Of a stretch of DNA of 64,000 bases, positions 38,431 through 45,931 are shown piece by piece. The notes under the pieces were generated by a model. The model searched no databases. It worked only from the letters and a program-made list of their open reading frames with translations, and was not told where the DNA came from. Every line of letters begins with the position of its first letter. The stretch's first letter is position 1. The DNA is from Arthrobacter sp. UKPF54-2 (lineage in GTDB: Bacteria > Actinomycetota > Actinomycetes > Actinomycetales > Micrococcaceae), in assembly GCF_007858535.1 (NCBI RefSeq), contig NZ_CP040174.1:2542001-2606000 (forward strand), in the 5' to 3' direction. A program made the position numbers and the translations under genes.

Positions 38431-40041
38431 GTGTTCAATTCACTCTCTGACCGGTTGACAGCAACCTTCAAGAACCTCCGTGGCAAGGGCCGCCTCACCG
38501 AGGCGGACGTTGACGCCACGGTCCGCGAGATCCGGCGTGCCCTGCTGGACGCCGACGTTGCCGTGCCGGTGGTCCGGGAGTTCACCGCCCGCGTGCGTGA
38601 GCGTGCCCTCGGCGCAGAGGTCTCCGGGGCGCTGAACCCGAGCCAGCAGATCGTGAAGATCGTCAACGAGGAACTCGTTGAGATCCTCGGCGGCGAAACC
38701 CGCCGGATCCGCCTGGCCAAGACCGGGCCCACCATCATCATGCTCGCCGGCCTCCAGGGGGCCGGCAAGACCACCCTCGCCGGCAAGCTCTCCAAGTACC
38801 TCAAGGCGCAGGGCCACAGCCCCATGCTGGTGGCCTGCGACCTGCAGCGCCCCAACGCCGTGACGCAGCTGCAGGTGGTCGGCCAGCGCGCAGGCGTCCC
38901 CGTCTTCGCCCCGCACCCCGGCGCCACCTCCACCGAGCTGGACCACCCCGCCGGTGACCCGGTCGCCGTCGCCCGGGCCGGCGTCGAGGAAGCCAAGCGC
39001 ACGCTGCACGACGTCGTGATCGTGGACACCGCCGGCCGCCTCGGCGTCGACGCCGAGATGATGGAGCAGGCGCGCCAGATCCGCCGCGCGATCGTCCCCA
39101 ACGAAGTGCTCTTTGTGATCGACTCGATGATCGGCCAGGACGCCGTCAACACGGCCATGGCGTTCGATGAGGGTGTCAACTTCACCGGCATCGTGCTCTC
39201 CAAGCTCGACGGCGACGCCCGCGGCGGTGCCGCGCTCTCCGTCGCGTCGGTCACCGGCAAGCCGGTGATGTTCGCGTCCACCGGCGAAGGCCTGGACGAC
39301 TTCGAGCTGTTCCACCCGGACCGGATGGCCTCGCGTATCCTCGACATGGGTGACGTCCTCACCCTGATCGAGCAGGCCGAAAAGTCCTGGGACAAGGACG
39401 AAGCGGCCCGGATGGCGAAGAAGTTCGCCGACCAGGAAGACTTCACCCTTGAGGACTTCCTCGCCCAGATGCAGCAGATCCGCAACATGGGCTCGATGAA
39501 GAAAATGCTCATGATGATGCCGGGTGCGCAGAACATCCGCCAGCAGCTGGAGCAGTTCGACGAACGCGAGATCGACCGCGTCGAGGCGATCGTCCGGTCC
39601 ATGACCCCGCACGAGCGTGTCGCCCCGAAGATCATCAACGGCTCGCGCCGCGCCCGCATTGCCCGCGGTTCCGGCGTGCATGTCTCCGAGGTCAACGGCC
39701 TGCTGGAACGCTTTGCGCAGGCCCAGAAGATGATGAAGAAGATGGCAGCCGGCGGCGGTATGCCCGGGATGCCGGGGATGCCGGGGATGCCGGGGATGCC
39801 CGGGATGGGCGGCGGCGGAGGCGGCGCTCGAAAGGGAGCCAAGTCCGCGCCGAAGAAAAAGGCCCGCTCCGGCAACCCGGCCAAGGCCGCGCAGGAGCTC
39901 AAGGATGCCGAGGCACGGCGTGCCGCCGGCGCCAAGGCCGTTCCCACCGGCGCAGCCTTCGGCCAGCAGGGCGGGGACTTCGACCCGTCGCAGCTGAATC
40001 TGCCCAAGGGCTTCGACAAATTCCTCGGCGGCAGCAAGTAG
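38431..40041 (+). CDS. ffh: Signal recognition particle protein Ffh
   Basis: This 536-residue SRP GTPase has an N domain starting FNSLSDRLTATFKNLRGKG, then G1 GLQGAGKTT (about residue 106), CDLQRPNA, DTAGRLG and SKLDGDARGG. The Met-rich M domain follows (GSMKKMLMMMPG; SRRARIARGSG). The tail contains five MPG tripeptides and a Gly/Lys-rich extension beyond normal Ffh. GTG 38431 is the start; an in-frame opening far upstream is antisense to the G6PD gene and is not coding. Confidence 0.97.
   Translation: MFNSLSDRLTATFKNLRGKGRLTEADVDATVREIRRALLDADVAVPVVREFTARVRERALGAEVSGALNPSQQIVKIVNEELVEILGGETRRIRLAKTGPTIIMLAGLQGAGKTTLAGKLSKYLKAQGHSPMLVACDLQRPNAVTQLQVVGQRAGVPVFAPHPGATSTELDHPAGDPVAVARAGVEEAKRTLHDVVIVDTAGRLGVDAEMMEQARQIRRAIVPNEVLFVIDSMIGQDAVNTAMAFDEGVNFTGIVLSKLDGDARGGAALSVASVTGKPVMFASTGEGLDDFELFHPDRMASRILDMGDVLTLIEQAEKSWDKDEAARMAKKFADQEDFTLEDFLAQMQQIRNMGSMKKMLMMMPGAQNIRQQLEQFDEREIDRVEAIVRSMTPHERVAPKIINGSRRARIARGSGVHVSEVNGLLERFAQAQKMMKKMAAGGGMPGMPGMPGMPGMPGMGGGGGGARKGAKSAPKKKARSGNPAKAAQELKDAEARRAAGAKAVPTGAAFGQQGGDFDPSQLNLPKGFDKFLGGSK
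39760..39807 (+). repeat. 9-base tandem repeat in ffh encoding Met-Pro-Gly
   Basis: Five consecutive 9-base units (ATGCCSGGG) followed by a further ATG encode a Met-Pro-Gly repeat after the M domain. In-frame 9-mers of this kind can vary in copy number by slippage without breaking the frame. Confidence 0.9.
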
Positions 40042-40125
40042 TAGAAGCAGGGCTGCCCGCGGCAGTGTGCCGGCAGCCAGTATGTCGCCGGCTCCGATGA
40101 CGGGGCGGTGTCATAGGCTTAGGAC

Positions 40126-40875
40126 ATGTTCAAGCAGCGCGTAGTCTTCGTCCACGGGGCCGGCAGTTTTGGCGCCGCCGCGTGGCCGAAGCAGCATGGC
40201 ATGGCGCTGACCTACGACGCCCTGTTCCTGCGCCGGCACGGCTTCGACGCCGTCGCCGAGCCGCTCGAGACGGACTTCGCGGCTGACGCCGACATCGTGC
40301 TGCGCGCCCTGGCCGACGACGGCCGCGGCGAGGCCGGCGGCCATGTGGTGGCGCATTCGCAGGGGGCCATCGCAGCGATGATGGCCGCCGTCGAACGTCC
40401 CGACCTGGTGCGGTCCCTGACCCTGGTGGAACCCGCCTGCTTCTCGCTGACCGCGGAACTGCCGGCGACGGCGGCGCACCGGGCCCTCATGCAACCGCTC
40501 TTCGACCTCCGGCACGAGCTCGGCGACGAGGATTTCCACCGCGAGTTCGTGCGCCGGGTGTTTGCCGCCCACGCCCCGGTCCGTGGAACCGTAGGCGCCC
40601 CTGCGGCCGAGGACGGGCGGGAACAGCGCCGGCTCCGTTTGCAGGCCCCGCCGTGGGACGCCCCGCTGCAGATTGTCCCGGGCGTCCCCACCCTGGTCCT
40701 GACCGGCGGCTGGGAGCCGCTGTACGAGGAAATCGCCGGCTACCTGAGGGAGACCGGGGCCCTGCACCGTACCGCCCCGGGCGGGCACCGGCCGCAGGAT
40801 TCGAAGGAAGGCGACCGGGCCATCCGCTCGTTCATCGCCGACGTCAACCGCAGCCGGCACGCCCACGCGTCCTGA
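40126..40875 (+). CDS. Alpha/beta hydrolase
   Basis: This 249-residue hydrolase opens with RVVFVHGAGSFGAAAWP, the oxyanion-hole HG motif. The nucleophile elbow is AHSQGA (S in GxSxG-like context), and a late His in PGGHRPQDS is the likely catalytic base. The lid region is short. Substrate unknown. It is a single gene between ffh and the dioxygenase-like gene. A weak hairpin at 40051-40078 between ffh and this gene could end ffh transcription. Confidence 0.82.
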   Translation: MFKQRVVFVHGAGSFGAAAWPKQHGMALTYDALFLRRHGFDAVAEPLETDFAADADIVLRALADDGRGEAGGHVVAHSQGAIAAMMAAVERPDLVRSLTLVEPACFSLTAELPATAAHRALMQPLFDLRHELGDEDFHREFVRRVFAAHAPVRGTVGAPAAEDGREQRRLRLQAPPWDAPLQIVPGVPTLVLTGGWEPLYEEIAGYLRETGALHRTAPGGHRPQDSKEGDRAIRSFIADVNRSRHAHAS

Positions 40876-40928
40876 CTCGGGCCTCGAGATCGCCCACGCG
40901 GCCAGAATCTCCGTCCACTAGGAATAAA

Positions 40929-40940
40929 TTGAAGCTTCAA
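40929..40940. promoter_or_regulatory. Palindromic operator over a candidate promoter of the dioxygenase gene
   Basis: TTGAAGCTTCAA is a perfect 12-bp palindrome in an AT-rich island. Its left half TTGAAG is also a possible -35, with CTATGT at 40952-40957 as -10 (17-base spacer). A repressor bound here would occlude the promoter of the gene starting at 41003. A MarR-type regulator would fit the CatE-like target, by inference. Confidence 0.5.
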
Positions 40941-41002
40941 GTAATTTAGATCTATGTAGGGTCGCCGAAGGTCGGCGGCCACAGGACCACCGGAGCGTTT
41001 CG

Positions 41003-41878
41003 ATGACCGCAGAAGCCAGCATCCAGGATCTCCTTCCTGCCGAACTCACCATGGGCACCGTGATGCTCAAGGTCGGCGACATGAAGGTCATGACCGACTA
41101 CTACCAGCGCGCCCTCGGCCTCGACGTCGTCGCCGAGCAGGACGGTGGCCTCTACCTCGGGCGGAAGGCGAAGCCGCTGGTCCACCTCGCCCCGGCACCC
41201 GGCTTGAACCTGCCCTCCCGCGGCGAGGCCGGCCTGTTCCACACCGCCCTGCTGTTCGAGGACCAGCCTGCCCTCGCGGCCACCGTCGCCTCTGCCGCGC
41301 AGTACGAGCCGCAGTCCTTCACCGGCAGCGCCGACCACCTGGTCAGCGAGGCTTTCTACTTCAACGATCCCGAGGGCAACGGCATCGAGCTCTACTGGGA
41401 CCGGCCCCGCGAAGCCTGGTCCTGGGAGGGGAAGAACGTGGTGATGGACAGCCTGGCCCTCCCGCCGCAGCGCTACCTGGAGCAGCACCTCACCGAGGCG
41501 TCGCTGGCCGGACAGCGGCAAGCGGACGCCGGCGTCGGGCACGTCCACCTGCAGGTCGGCGACGTGCAGTCCGCGCACGACTTCTACGTCGGCACCCTCG
41601 GCTTCGAGAAGACCGCAGGTTGGCACGGCCAGGCGCTCTTCGTCTCCGCCGGCGGCTACCACCACCACATGGCCATGAACGTCTGGAACAGCCGTGGCGC
41701 CGGGCCGCGCCGCGACACGCTGGGCCTCGGCGAGGTGCTGATCGAAGTGCCGTCCGGCGACGACGTCGGAGCGCTGGCGGACCGGCTCAGGACCGCCGGC
41801 GTCCAGTCGCACCACACCGGGGCCGAGTTGCGCTTCGAGGACCCGTGGCGCAACCGGATCCGCGTCGCCGTCCGCTAG
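41003..41878 (+). CDS. VOC-family ring-cleaving dioxygenase-like protein (CatE type)
   Basis: This 291-residue protein has two vicinal-oxygen-chelate domains, about residues 12-135 and 170-290. It resembles Bacillus CatE (YfiE): FHTALLF and DPEGNGIELYWDRP in domain 1; GVGHVHLQVGDVQ and SAGGYHHHMAMNVW in domain 2. CatE is a catechol 2,3-dioxygenase that detoxifies catechols. The second domain lacks the usual terminal metal-binding Glu (RFEDPWRNRIRV). Activity on catechol is inferred from the family. A palindromic operator lies upstream and the repeat array begins just after the stop. Confidence 0.82.
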   Translation: MTAEASIQDLLPAELTMGTVMLKVGDMKVMTDYYQRALGLDVVAEQDGGLYLGRKAKPLVHLAPAPGLNLPSRGEAGLFHTALLFEDQPALAATVASAAQYEPQSFTGSADHLVSEAFYFNDPEGNGIELYWDRPREAWSWEGKNVVMDSLALPPQRYLEQHLTEASLAGQRQADAGVGHVHLQVGDVQSAHDFYVGTLGFEKTAGWHGQALFVSAGGYHHHMAMNVWNSRGAGPRRDTLGLGEVLIEVPSGDDVGALADRLRTAGVQSHHTGAELRFEDPWRNRIRVAVR

Positions 41879-41885
41879 AGGGTCC

Positions 41886-42279
41886 GGACATTACTGGACA
41901 TGCCCGTTGCTGGCTGCGTGCACCGGACATGCCCATCGCTCGGCTCCACCAACGGGTATGTCCATCCTTCGATGGCACGCAGGATGAGCATGTCCATCCT
42001 CGAGCCTGCCCCGCTGGACATGACCATCCGGCAACGCTGCGGCTGAGCATGCTCGTCAGGTGCGGGGCTCGTCAGAGGGGCATGTCCGGTCCGCGCACCG
42101 AGCATTGGACATAACCTGGCTATGTCCAATGGTTGGCGCCAGCGATGGACATGCCCGTCCTGATGCCCCGGCCCAAAGGGGCATGTCCAATGCTCGGTGC
42201 CAGCGATGGGCATGCCCGTCCGCGGGCGGGCGCCAGCGCAGGGCATGTCCGTCCCTGGGTGCCAGCGGAGGGCATGTCC
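41886..42279. repeat. Array of 14 near-palindromic GGRCATGYCC elements, two inverted halves
   Basis: Ten-base elements matching or close to GGRCATGYCC start at 41896, 41925, 41954, 41986, 42016, 42045, 42078, 42107, 42118, 42147, 42179, 42208, 42241 and 42270, with a partial copy at 41886. Intervals are 29-33 bases except one of 11. Flanks are also related: units at 42118 and 42179 agree at 24 of 29 positions. The centre is a perfect 11-bp inverted repeat (42103-42113 and 42121-42131), and flanking text such as GGTGCCAGCGAT is inverted between halves. The remaining gap to 42358 holds nothing else recognisable. No protein-coding case is convincing. Function unknown. Confidence 0.9.
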
Positions 42280-42358
42280 GGTCCGGGCGCTGCAGGGCTG
42301 AAGCAGCTAGGCTGAAGTGACGCCAAAACCGCGGCCTGGTGCCGCCACACAGCTAAGG

Positions 42359-42805
42359 ATGAGCTCATTGGGATTTACTGAAATCTTCGTCGCCACCCAT
42401 GACGCCGCCCTCAAGCGCGCCGCAGCCCTCGACGGCGGCGCCGCTGCCGTCCCCGGCGCCGTCCGGATCCCTGAGATCAGCGACTTCGAAGTCGAACGCC
42501 TCGGCGACCTGGCCGGCGCCGCCGTGCACGCCAAGGGCGCCGACTATGAGCTGGCCATGGTGGACGTGGCCAGCGATTCGCTGCTGGGCGTTCCGGCGGC
42601 CATGGTCCGGGCACTGGCCGACCTGCTCAGCTACGAGACAGAGGGGGAGGGGGACGTCCTCACCGACGTCGCCGAAAGCTGGGCTGCCGAGGACGATATG
42701 CCCTTCGGCGCCGACCAGGCTGCCCGCTACGTCCGGCAGCTCGCCGAACTGGCCGCCGGCGTCGACCCAGCCACGAAGGCCGGACTTTACGTCTGGACCA
42801 ACTGA
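42359..42805 (+). CDS. Unrecognised acidic protein
   Basis: This 148-residue soluble protein is not one I recognise. It begins MSSLGFTEIFVATHDAALKRAAALDGG and is rich in Ala, Asp and Glu. No signal peptide, membrane segment or catalytic motif is visible; the middle has LLGVPAAMVRALADLLSYE and the end reads AAGVDPATKAGLYVWTN. ATG 42359 has AAGGATG context; an in-frame ATG at 42317 is possible but lies near the repeat array. It sits between the array and the rpsP promoter. Confidence 0.65.
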   Translation: MSSLGFTEIFVATHDAALKRAAALDGGAAAVPGAVRIPEISDFEVERLGDLAGAAVHAKGADYELAMVDVASDSLLGVPAAMVRALADLLSYETEGEGDVLTDVAESWAAEDDMPFGADQAARYVRQLAELAAGVDPATKAGLYVWTN

Positions 42806-42851
42806 GGCCCGGGCCCAACGGCGCCCAAACACCCCGGCCGCAGGTGTCAAG

Positions 42852-42880
42852 TCGAAATCCGCGCCGTGATCTGGCACAAT
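42852..42880 (+). promoter_or_regulatory. Candidate promoter of rpsP
   Basis: TCGAAA (42852-42857) and CACAAT (42875-42880) are 17 bases apart, about 135 bases upstream of rpsP. The long leader to 43014 shows no known riboswitch or ribosomal-protein leader that I recognise. Weak prediction. Confidence 0.35.
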
Positions 42881-43014
42881 GAACAGGTACTCGATCTGCG
42901 TGGCCCCTCTCTCCGCGTCCGGATCCTGTCCTTTAGAACCCCCTAGTACGGCCCGCCCCACGGGTGCAGAACGCCGGGCTCGACCCCGTTTCAGAAACAG
43001 GAGTGACCACAAAA

Positions 43015-43437
43015 GTGGCCGTAAAGATTCGCCTTAAGCGCTTCGGTAAGATGCGCGCACCGTACTACCGCATCGTCGTCATGGACGCACGCTCCAAGCG
43101 TGATGGACGTGCCATCGAAGAGATCGGCAAGTACCACCCGACCGAAGAGCCCTCGTACATCGAGGTCGACACGGACCGTGCCCAGTACTGGCTCAGCGTC
43201 GGCGCACAGCCGTCCGAGCAGGTCGCCGCGATCCTGAAGATCACCGGTGACTGGCAGAAGTTCAAGGGTCTCCCGGGCCAGGAGGGCACCTTGAAGACCA
43301 AGGCTCCCAAGGAAGCCTTCGTCACCCCGGAAAAGGGTTCCGTGATCATCCCGGAAGCCATCACCAAGAAGGCCAAGAAGGACGACGCAGCCGAGGCACC
43401 CGCCGACGCCGAAGCAGAGACCACCGAGGCTGAGTAA
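43015..43437 (+). CDS. rpsP: 30S ribosomal protein S16
   Basis: This 140-residue protein starts [21 protein letters not shown], the S16 signature. The usual core of about 85 residues is followed by an actinobacterial extension ending in an Ala/Glu-rich tail. GTG 43015 gives the standard N-terminus; AGGAG at 42999-43003 is 11 bases away, and GTG 43003, four codons upstream, is a possible alternative. khpA begins right after the stop. Confidence 0.96.
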   Translation: MAVKIRLKRFGKMRAPYYRIVVMDARSKRDGRAIEEIGKYHPTEEPSYIEVDTDRAQYWLSVGAQPSEQVAAILKITGDWQKFKGLPGQEGTLKTKAPKEAFVTPEKGSVIIPEAITKKAKKDDAAEAPADAEAETTEAE

Positions 43438-43438
43438 A

Positions 43439-43681
43439 TTGCTGGCAGAAGCGCTCGAACACCTGGTCCGCGGGATTGTTGACAGCCCCGAGGACGTCAA
43501 GGTCTCTGCGAAGAACAACCGCCGCGGGGATACCCTCGAGGTACGCGTTCATCAGGACGACCTCGGACGGGTGATCGGACGCCAGGGCCGCACCGCACGC
43601 GCACTGCGCACCGTGGTGGCGGCACTGGCCGACGGCGAACCGGTCAGGGTCGACGTCGTCGACACCGACCGCCGCCGGTAG
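43439..43681 (+). CDS. khpA: KH-domain RNA-binding protein KhpA
   Basis: This 80-residue protein is almost entirely a KH domain with the GxxG-type loop in LGRVIGRQGRTARALRTVV. KhpA proteins bind RNA and often pair with KhpB/Jag. TTG start immediately after rpsP. It is followed by a strong terminator (43706-43751), so rpsP-khpA may be a unit separate from rimM. Confidence 0.94.
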   Translation: MLAEALEHLVRGIVDSPEDVKVSAKNNRRGDTLEVRVHQDDLGRVIGRQGRTARALRTVVAALADGEPVRVDVVDTDRRR

Positions 43682-43705
43682 CGCAGCAAGCATTACTTGA
43701 TCTTT

Positions 43706-43751
43706 AGTCCGGCCCCTTCACCAGCTTATGGTGGAGGGGCCGGACTGTTTT
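43706..43751 (+). terminator. Strong terminator between khpA and rimM
   Basis: An 18-bp stem (43706-43723 with 43729-43746, one G-U pair), loop GCTTA, is followed by GTTTT. It is flanked by perfect 9-base direct repeats GCGCAGCAA at 43681-43689 and 43752-43760. Confidence 0.88.
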
Positions 43752-43808
43752 GCGCAGCAAATTCACCAACACCCCCTAGATTTCAAGAGAACCCGAACAG
43801 AGGAACAA

Positions 43809-44411
43809 ATGCAGCTTCAGGTGGCACGAATCGGCAAGCCCCACGGCATCCGCGGCGAAGTGACCGTCCAGGTGCTCACGGATGCGCCCGGTGACCGCTT
43901 TGTTCCCGGCACGCAGTTCGTGGTGGAACCGGCCTCGGCCGGGCCGCTGACCGTGGAGAGCGCCCGCTGGAACAAGGACATCCTGCTGCTGGCCTTCGAG
44001 GAAGTTGAAACCCGCAACGCCGCGGAAGCCCTCCGCGGCGCGAAGCTCTTCATCGAGACCGAGGAACTGGACGAGGACGACGACGAGGGCTGGTACGAGC
44101 ACGAGCTCGTGGGCTTGGACGTCCGGGTCGGCGACGCCGTGGTCGGCAAGGTGTCCGGGCTGCACACCATGCCCGTCCAGGACCTGCTGGTGGTGACCGA
44201 CCAGGCCGGCAAGGAAATCCTGATCCCCTTCGTGGAGCAGATTGTCCCCGAGGTCAACGTCGCCGACAAGTACGTCCTCGTCACCCCGCCGGCCGGCCTC
44301 TTTGAGGTCAACACCGACGCCGGCGCGACCCCCGACGACGGCGACGATGACCGCGACGCCGGCGCCCGCAACGACGGCGACGCCGAAGCCGGCGCGGAGG
44401 ACCGCGCCTGA
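43809..44411 (+). CDS. rimM: 16S rRNA processing protein RimM
   Basis: This 200-residue ribosome maturation factor for the 30S head binds S19. The N-terminal domain begins [20 protein letters not shown]; the PRC-barrel domain contains [11 protein letters not shown] and [13 protein letters not shown]. The last 30 residues are an Asp/Ala/Gly tail without conserved sequence. ATG 43809 is chosen with AGAGGAA upstream. trmD starts two bases after the stop. Confidence 0.95.
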   Translation: MQLQVARIGKPHGIRGEVTVQVLTDAPGDRFVPGTQFVVEPASAGPLTVESARWNKDILLLAFEEVETRNAAEALRGAKLFIETEELDEDDDEGWYEHELVGLDVRVGDAVVGKVSGLHTMPVQDLLVVTDQAGKEILIPFVEQIVPEVNVADKYVLVTPPAGLFEVNTDAGATPDDGDDDRDAGARNDGDAEAGAEDRA

Positions 44412-44412
44412 G

Positions 44413-45222
44413 ATGCGGATCGACGTCGTCAGCATCTTCCCCGAGTACCTCGCACCGCTGGAGCTCTCCCTCATCGGGAAGGCACGCCAGGACGGGCTGC
44501 TGGAACTGAACGTCCACGACCTCCGTGACTTCACCACGGACCGGCACCGCACCGTGGACGACACCCCGTACGGCGGCGGCGCCGGCATGGTCATGAAGCC
44601 GGAGCCCTGGGCCCAGGCCCTGACCGCCGTGGCCGAGGCCGGCCCGAAGGCGCCTGAACCGGGCACCGCCCGCAAGCCCGTGCTGATCGTGCCGTCCCCG
44701 GCGGGGGAGCGGTTCAGCCAGGCGATCGCCCACGAACTCGCGGAAGAGGACCAGCTCGTCTTTGCCTGCGGCCGCTACGAGGGCATCGACGAGCGGGTCC
44801 TGGAATGGGCCGCGGAGCACTTCACCGTCCGGCCCATGAGCCTGGGCGACTACGTGCTCAACGGCGGCGAGGTGGCCGTGCTGGCCATGGTCGAGGCCGT
44901 CGGCCGGCTGCTGCCCGGCGTCGTGGGAAACCCCGAATCCCTGGTGGAGGAGTCCCACTCCGACGGCCTGCTGGAATACCCGGTATTCACCAAACCCTCC
45001 AGCTGGCGGGACCGGGAGGTTCCGGCGGTGCTGCTCAGCGGCAACCACGGCAAAATCGCGCAGTGGCGCCGGCACGAACAATACCGGCGCACCGCGGAGC
45101 GCCGCCCGGACCTGCTGCAGGCGTTCGACGCCGGGAAGCTGCCCCGCGCGGACCGCACCGCTTTCGGGGAACTCGGGTACGACGTCGTCGACGGCCGGCT
45201 GAAGCGCCGCCCCGAGGCCTGA
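44413..45222 (+). CDS. trmD: tRNA (guanine37-N1)-methyltransferase
   Basis: This 269-residue SPOUT methyltransferase makes m1G37 in t[16 protein letters not shown] is the family start; [13 protein letters not shown] and [11 protein letters not shown] are signatures, and [12 protein letters not shown] forms part of the trefoil knot that binds SAM. It ends the rimM-trmD pair. A 246-base gap follows before rplS, with no feature I can name apart from the rplS ribosome-binding site. Confidence 0.96.
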   Translation: MRIDVVSIFPEYLAPLELSLIGKARQDGLLELNVHDLRDFTTDRHRTVDDTPYGGGAGMVMKPEPWAQALTAVAEAGPKAPEPGTARKPVLIVPSPAGERFSQAIAHELAEEDQLVFACGRYEGIDERVLEWAAEHFTVRPMSLGDYVLNGGEVAVLAMVEAVGRLLPGVVGNPESLVEESHSDGLLEYPVFTKPSSWRDREVPAVLLSGNHGKIAQWRRHEQYRRTAERRPDLLQAFDAGKLPRADRTAFGELGYDVVDGRLKRRPEA

Positions 45223-45468
45223 GCCGCCGCCTCCACGGAGGCCAATTCACCAAAACGAACCGGTTTGTGGCAAAATTAGTCCTTGTGCCTGCTGGGTGCG
45301 AACCTGCCACAGGGGGAGCGTCACCAACAGCGCGGCACCCCGGCGCCGTCAAGTCCTGACGGGGCCGGAACAACAAAACTTTCGGCGGCAATTTCCGGTG
45401 CACTGAATCCGGGCTTGGCCGCCGTGACCCAACGTGAATGACCTGTGGCGTTCACCAGGAGTGGATCA

Positions 45469-45828
45469 ATGCATATCCTCGATTCCGTAGACGCAGCCTC
45501 GCTGCGCACCGATGTTCCGGAGTTCCGCGCGGGTGACACCATCAAGGTGCACGTGAACATCATCGAAGGCAAGAACTCCCGCGTCCAGGTCTTCCAGGGC
45601 TTCGTCCTGGGCCGCCAGGGTGACGGCGTCCGCGAAACCTTCACCGTCCGCAAGGTCTCCTTCGGCGTCGGCGTGGAGCGTACCTTCCCGGTGCACTCCC
45701 CGATCATCGACAAGATCGAACTCGTCTCCAAGGGTGACGTGCGCCGCGCCAAGCTTTACTACATGCGTGCACTGCGCGGTAAGGCTGCGAAGATCAAGGA
45801 AAAGCGCGACTTCCAGACCGCCAAGTAA
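45469..45828 (+). CDS. rplS: 50S ribosomal protein L19
   Basis: This 119-residue protein has the L19 stretches [51 protein letters not shown] and [12 protein letters not shown] 45469 has AGGAG seven bases upstream. The likely transcript end is a hairpin at 45941-45978, which lies inside the first codons of the next gene. Confidence 0.97.
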   Translation: MHILDSVDAASLRTDVPEFRAGDTIKVHVNIIEGKNSRVQVFQGFVLGRQGDGVRETFTVRKVSFGVGVERTFPVHSPIIDKIELVSKGDVRRAKLYYMRALRGKAAKIKEKRDFQTAK

Positions 45829-45931
45829 GTCCTCCGGACTTTCACAGCGGATCCACGGAGGGTCCAGGCACGCGCCCGGACCGTCCGCCACTGCGCCGTT
45901 CAACTGAGAAAAGCGTTAGAGGACACGGATC

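Noticed and set aside
41886..42279. CRISPR array
   Set aside because: Repeats are only about 10 bases and variable, filler segments are about 20 bases and related to each other, orientation inverts in the middle, and no cas genes are nearby.
41886..42279. Similarity of the 10-mer to the RRRCWWGYYY p53 half-site
   Set aside because: A formal match only; that factor is a eukaryotic protein and any 10-bp CATG-centred dyad fits the pattern.
41875..42368. Short repeated-peptide ORFs across the dyad array on both strands
   Set aside because: Several frames are open at once and the peptides simply mirror the DNA repeat; no ribosome-binding site or conserved start was seen.
45223..45468. Ribosomal-protein leader RNA upstream of rplS
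   Set aside because: The 246-base gap has some pairing potential but no structure I can match to a known L19 leader.
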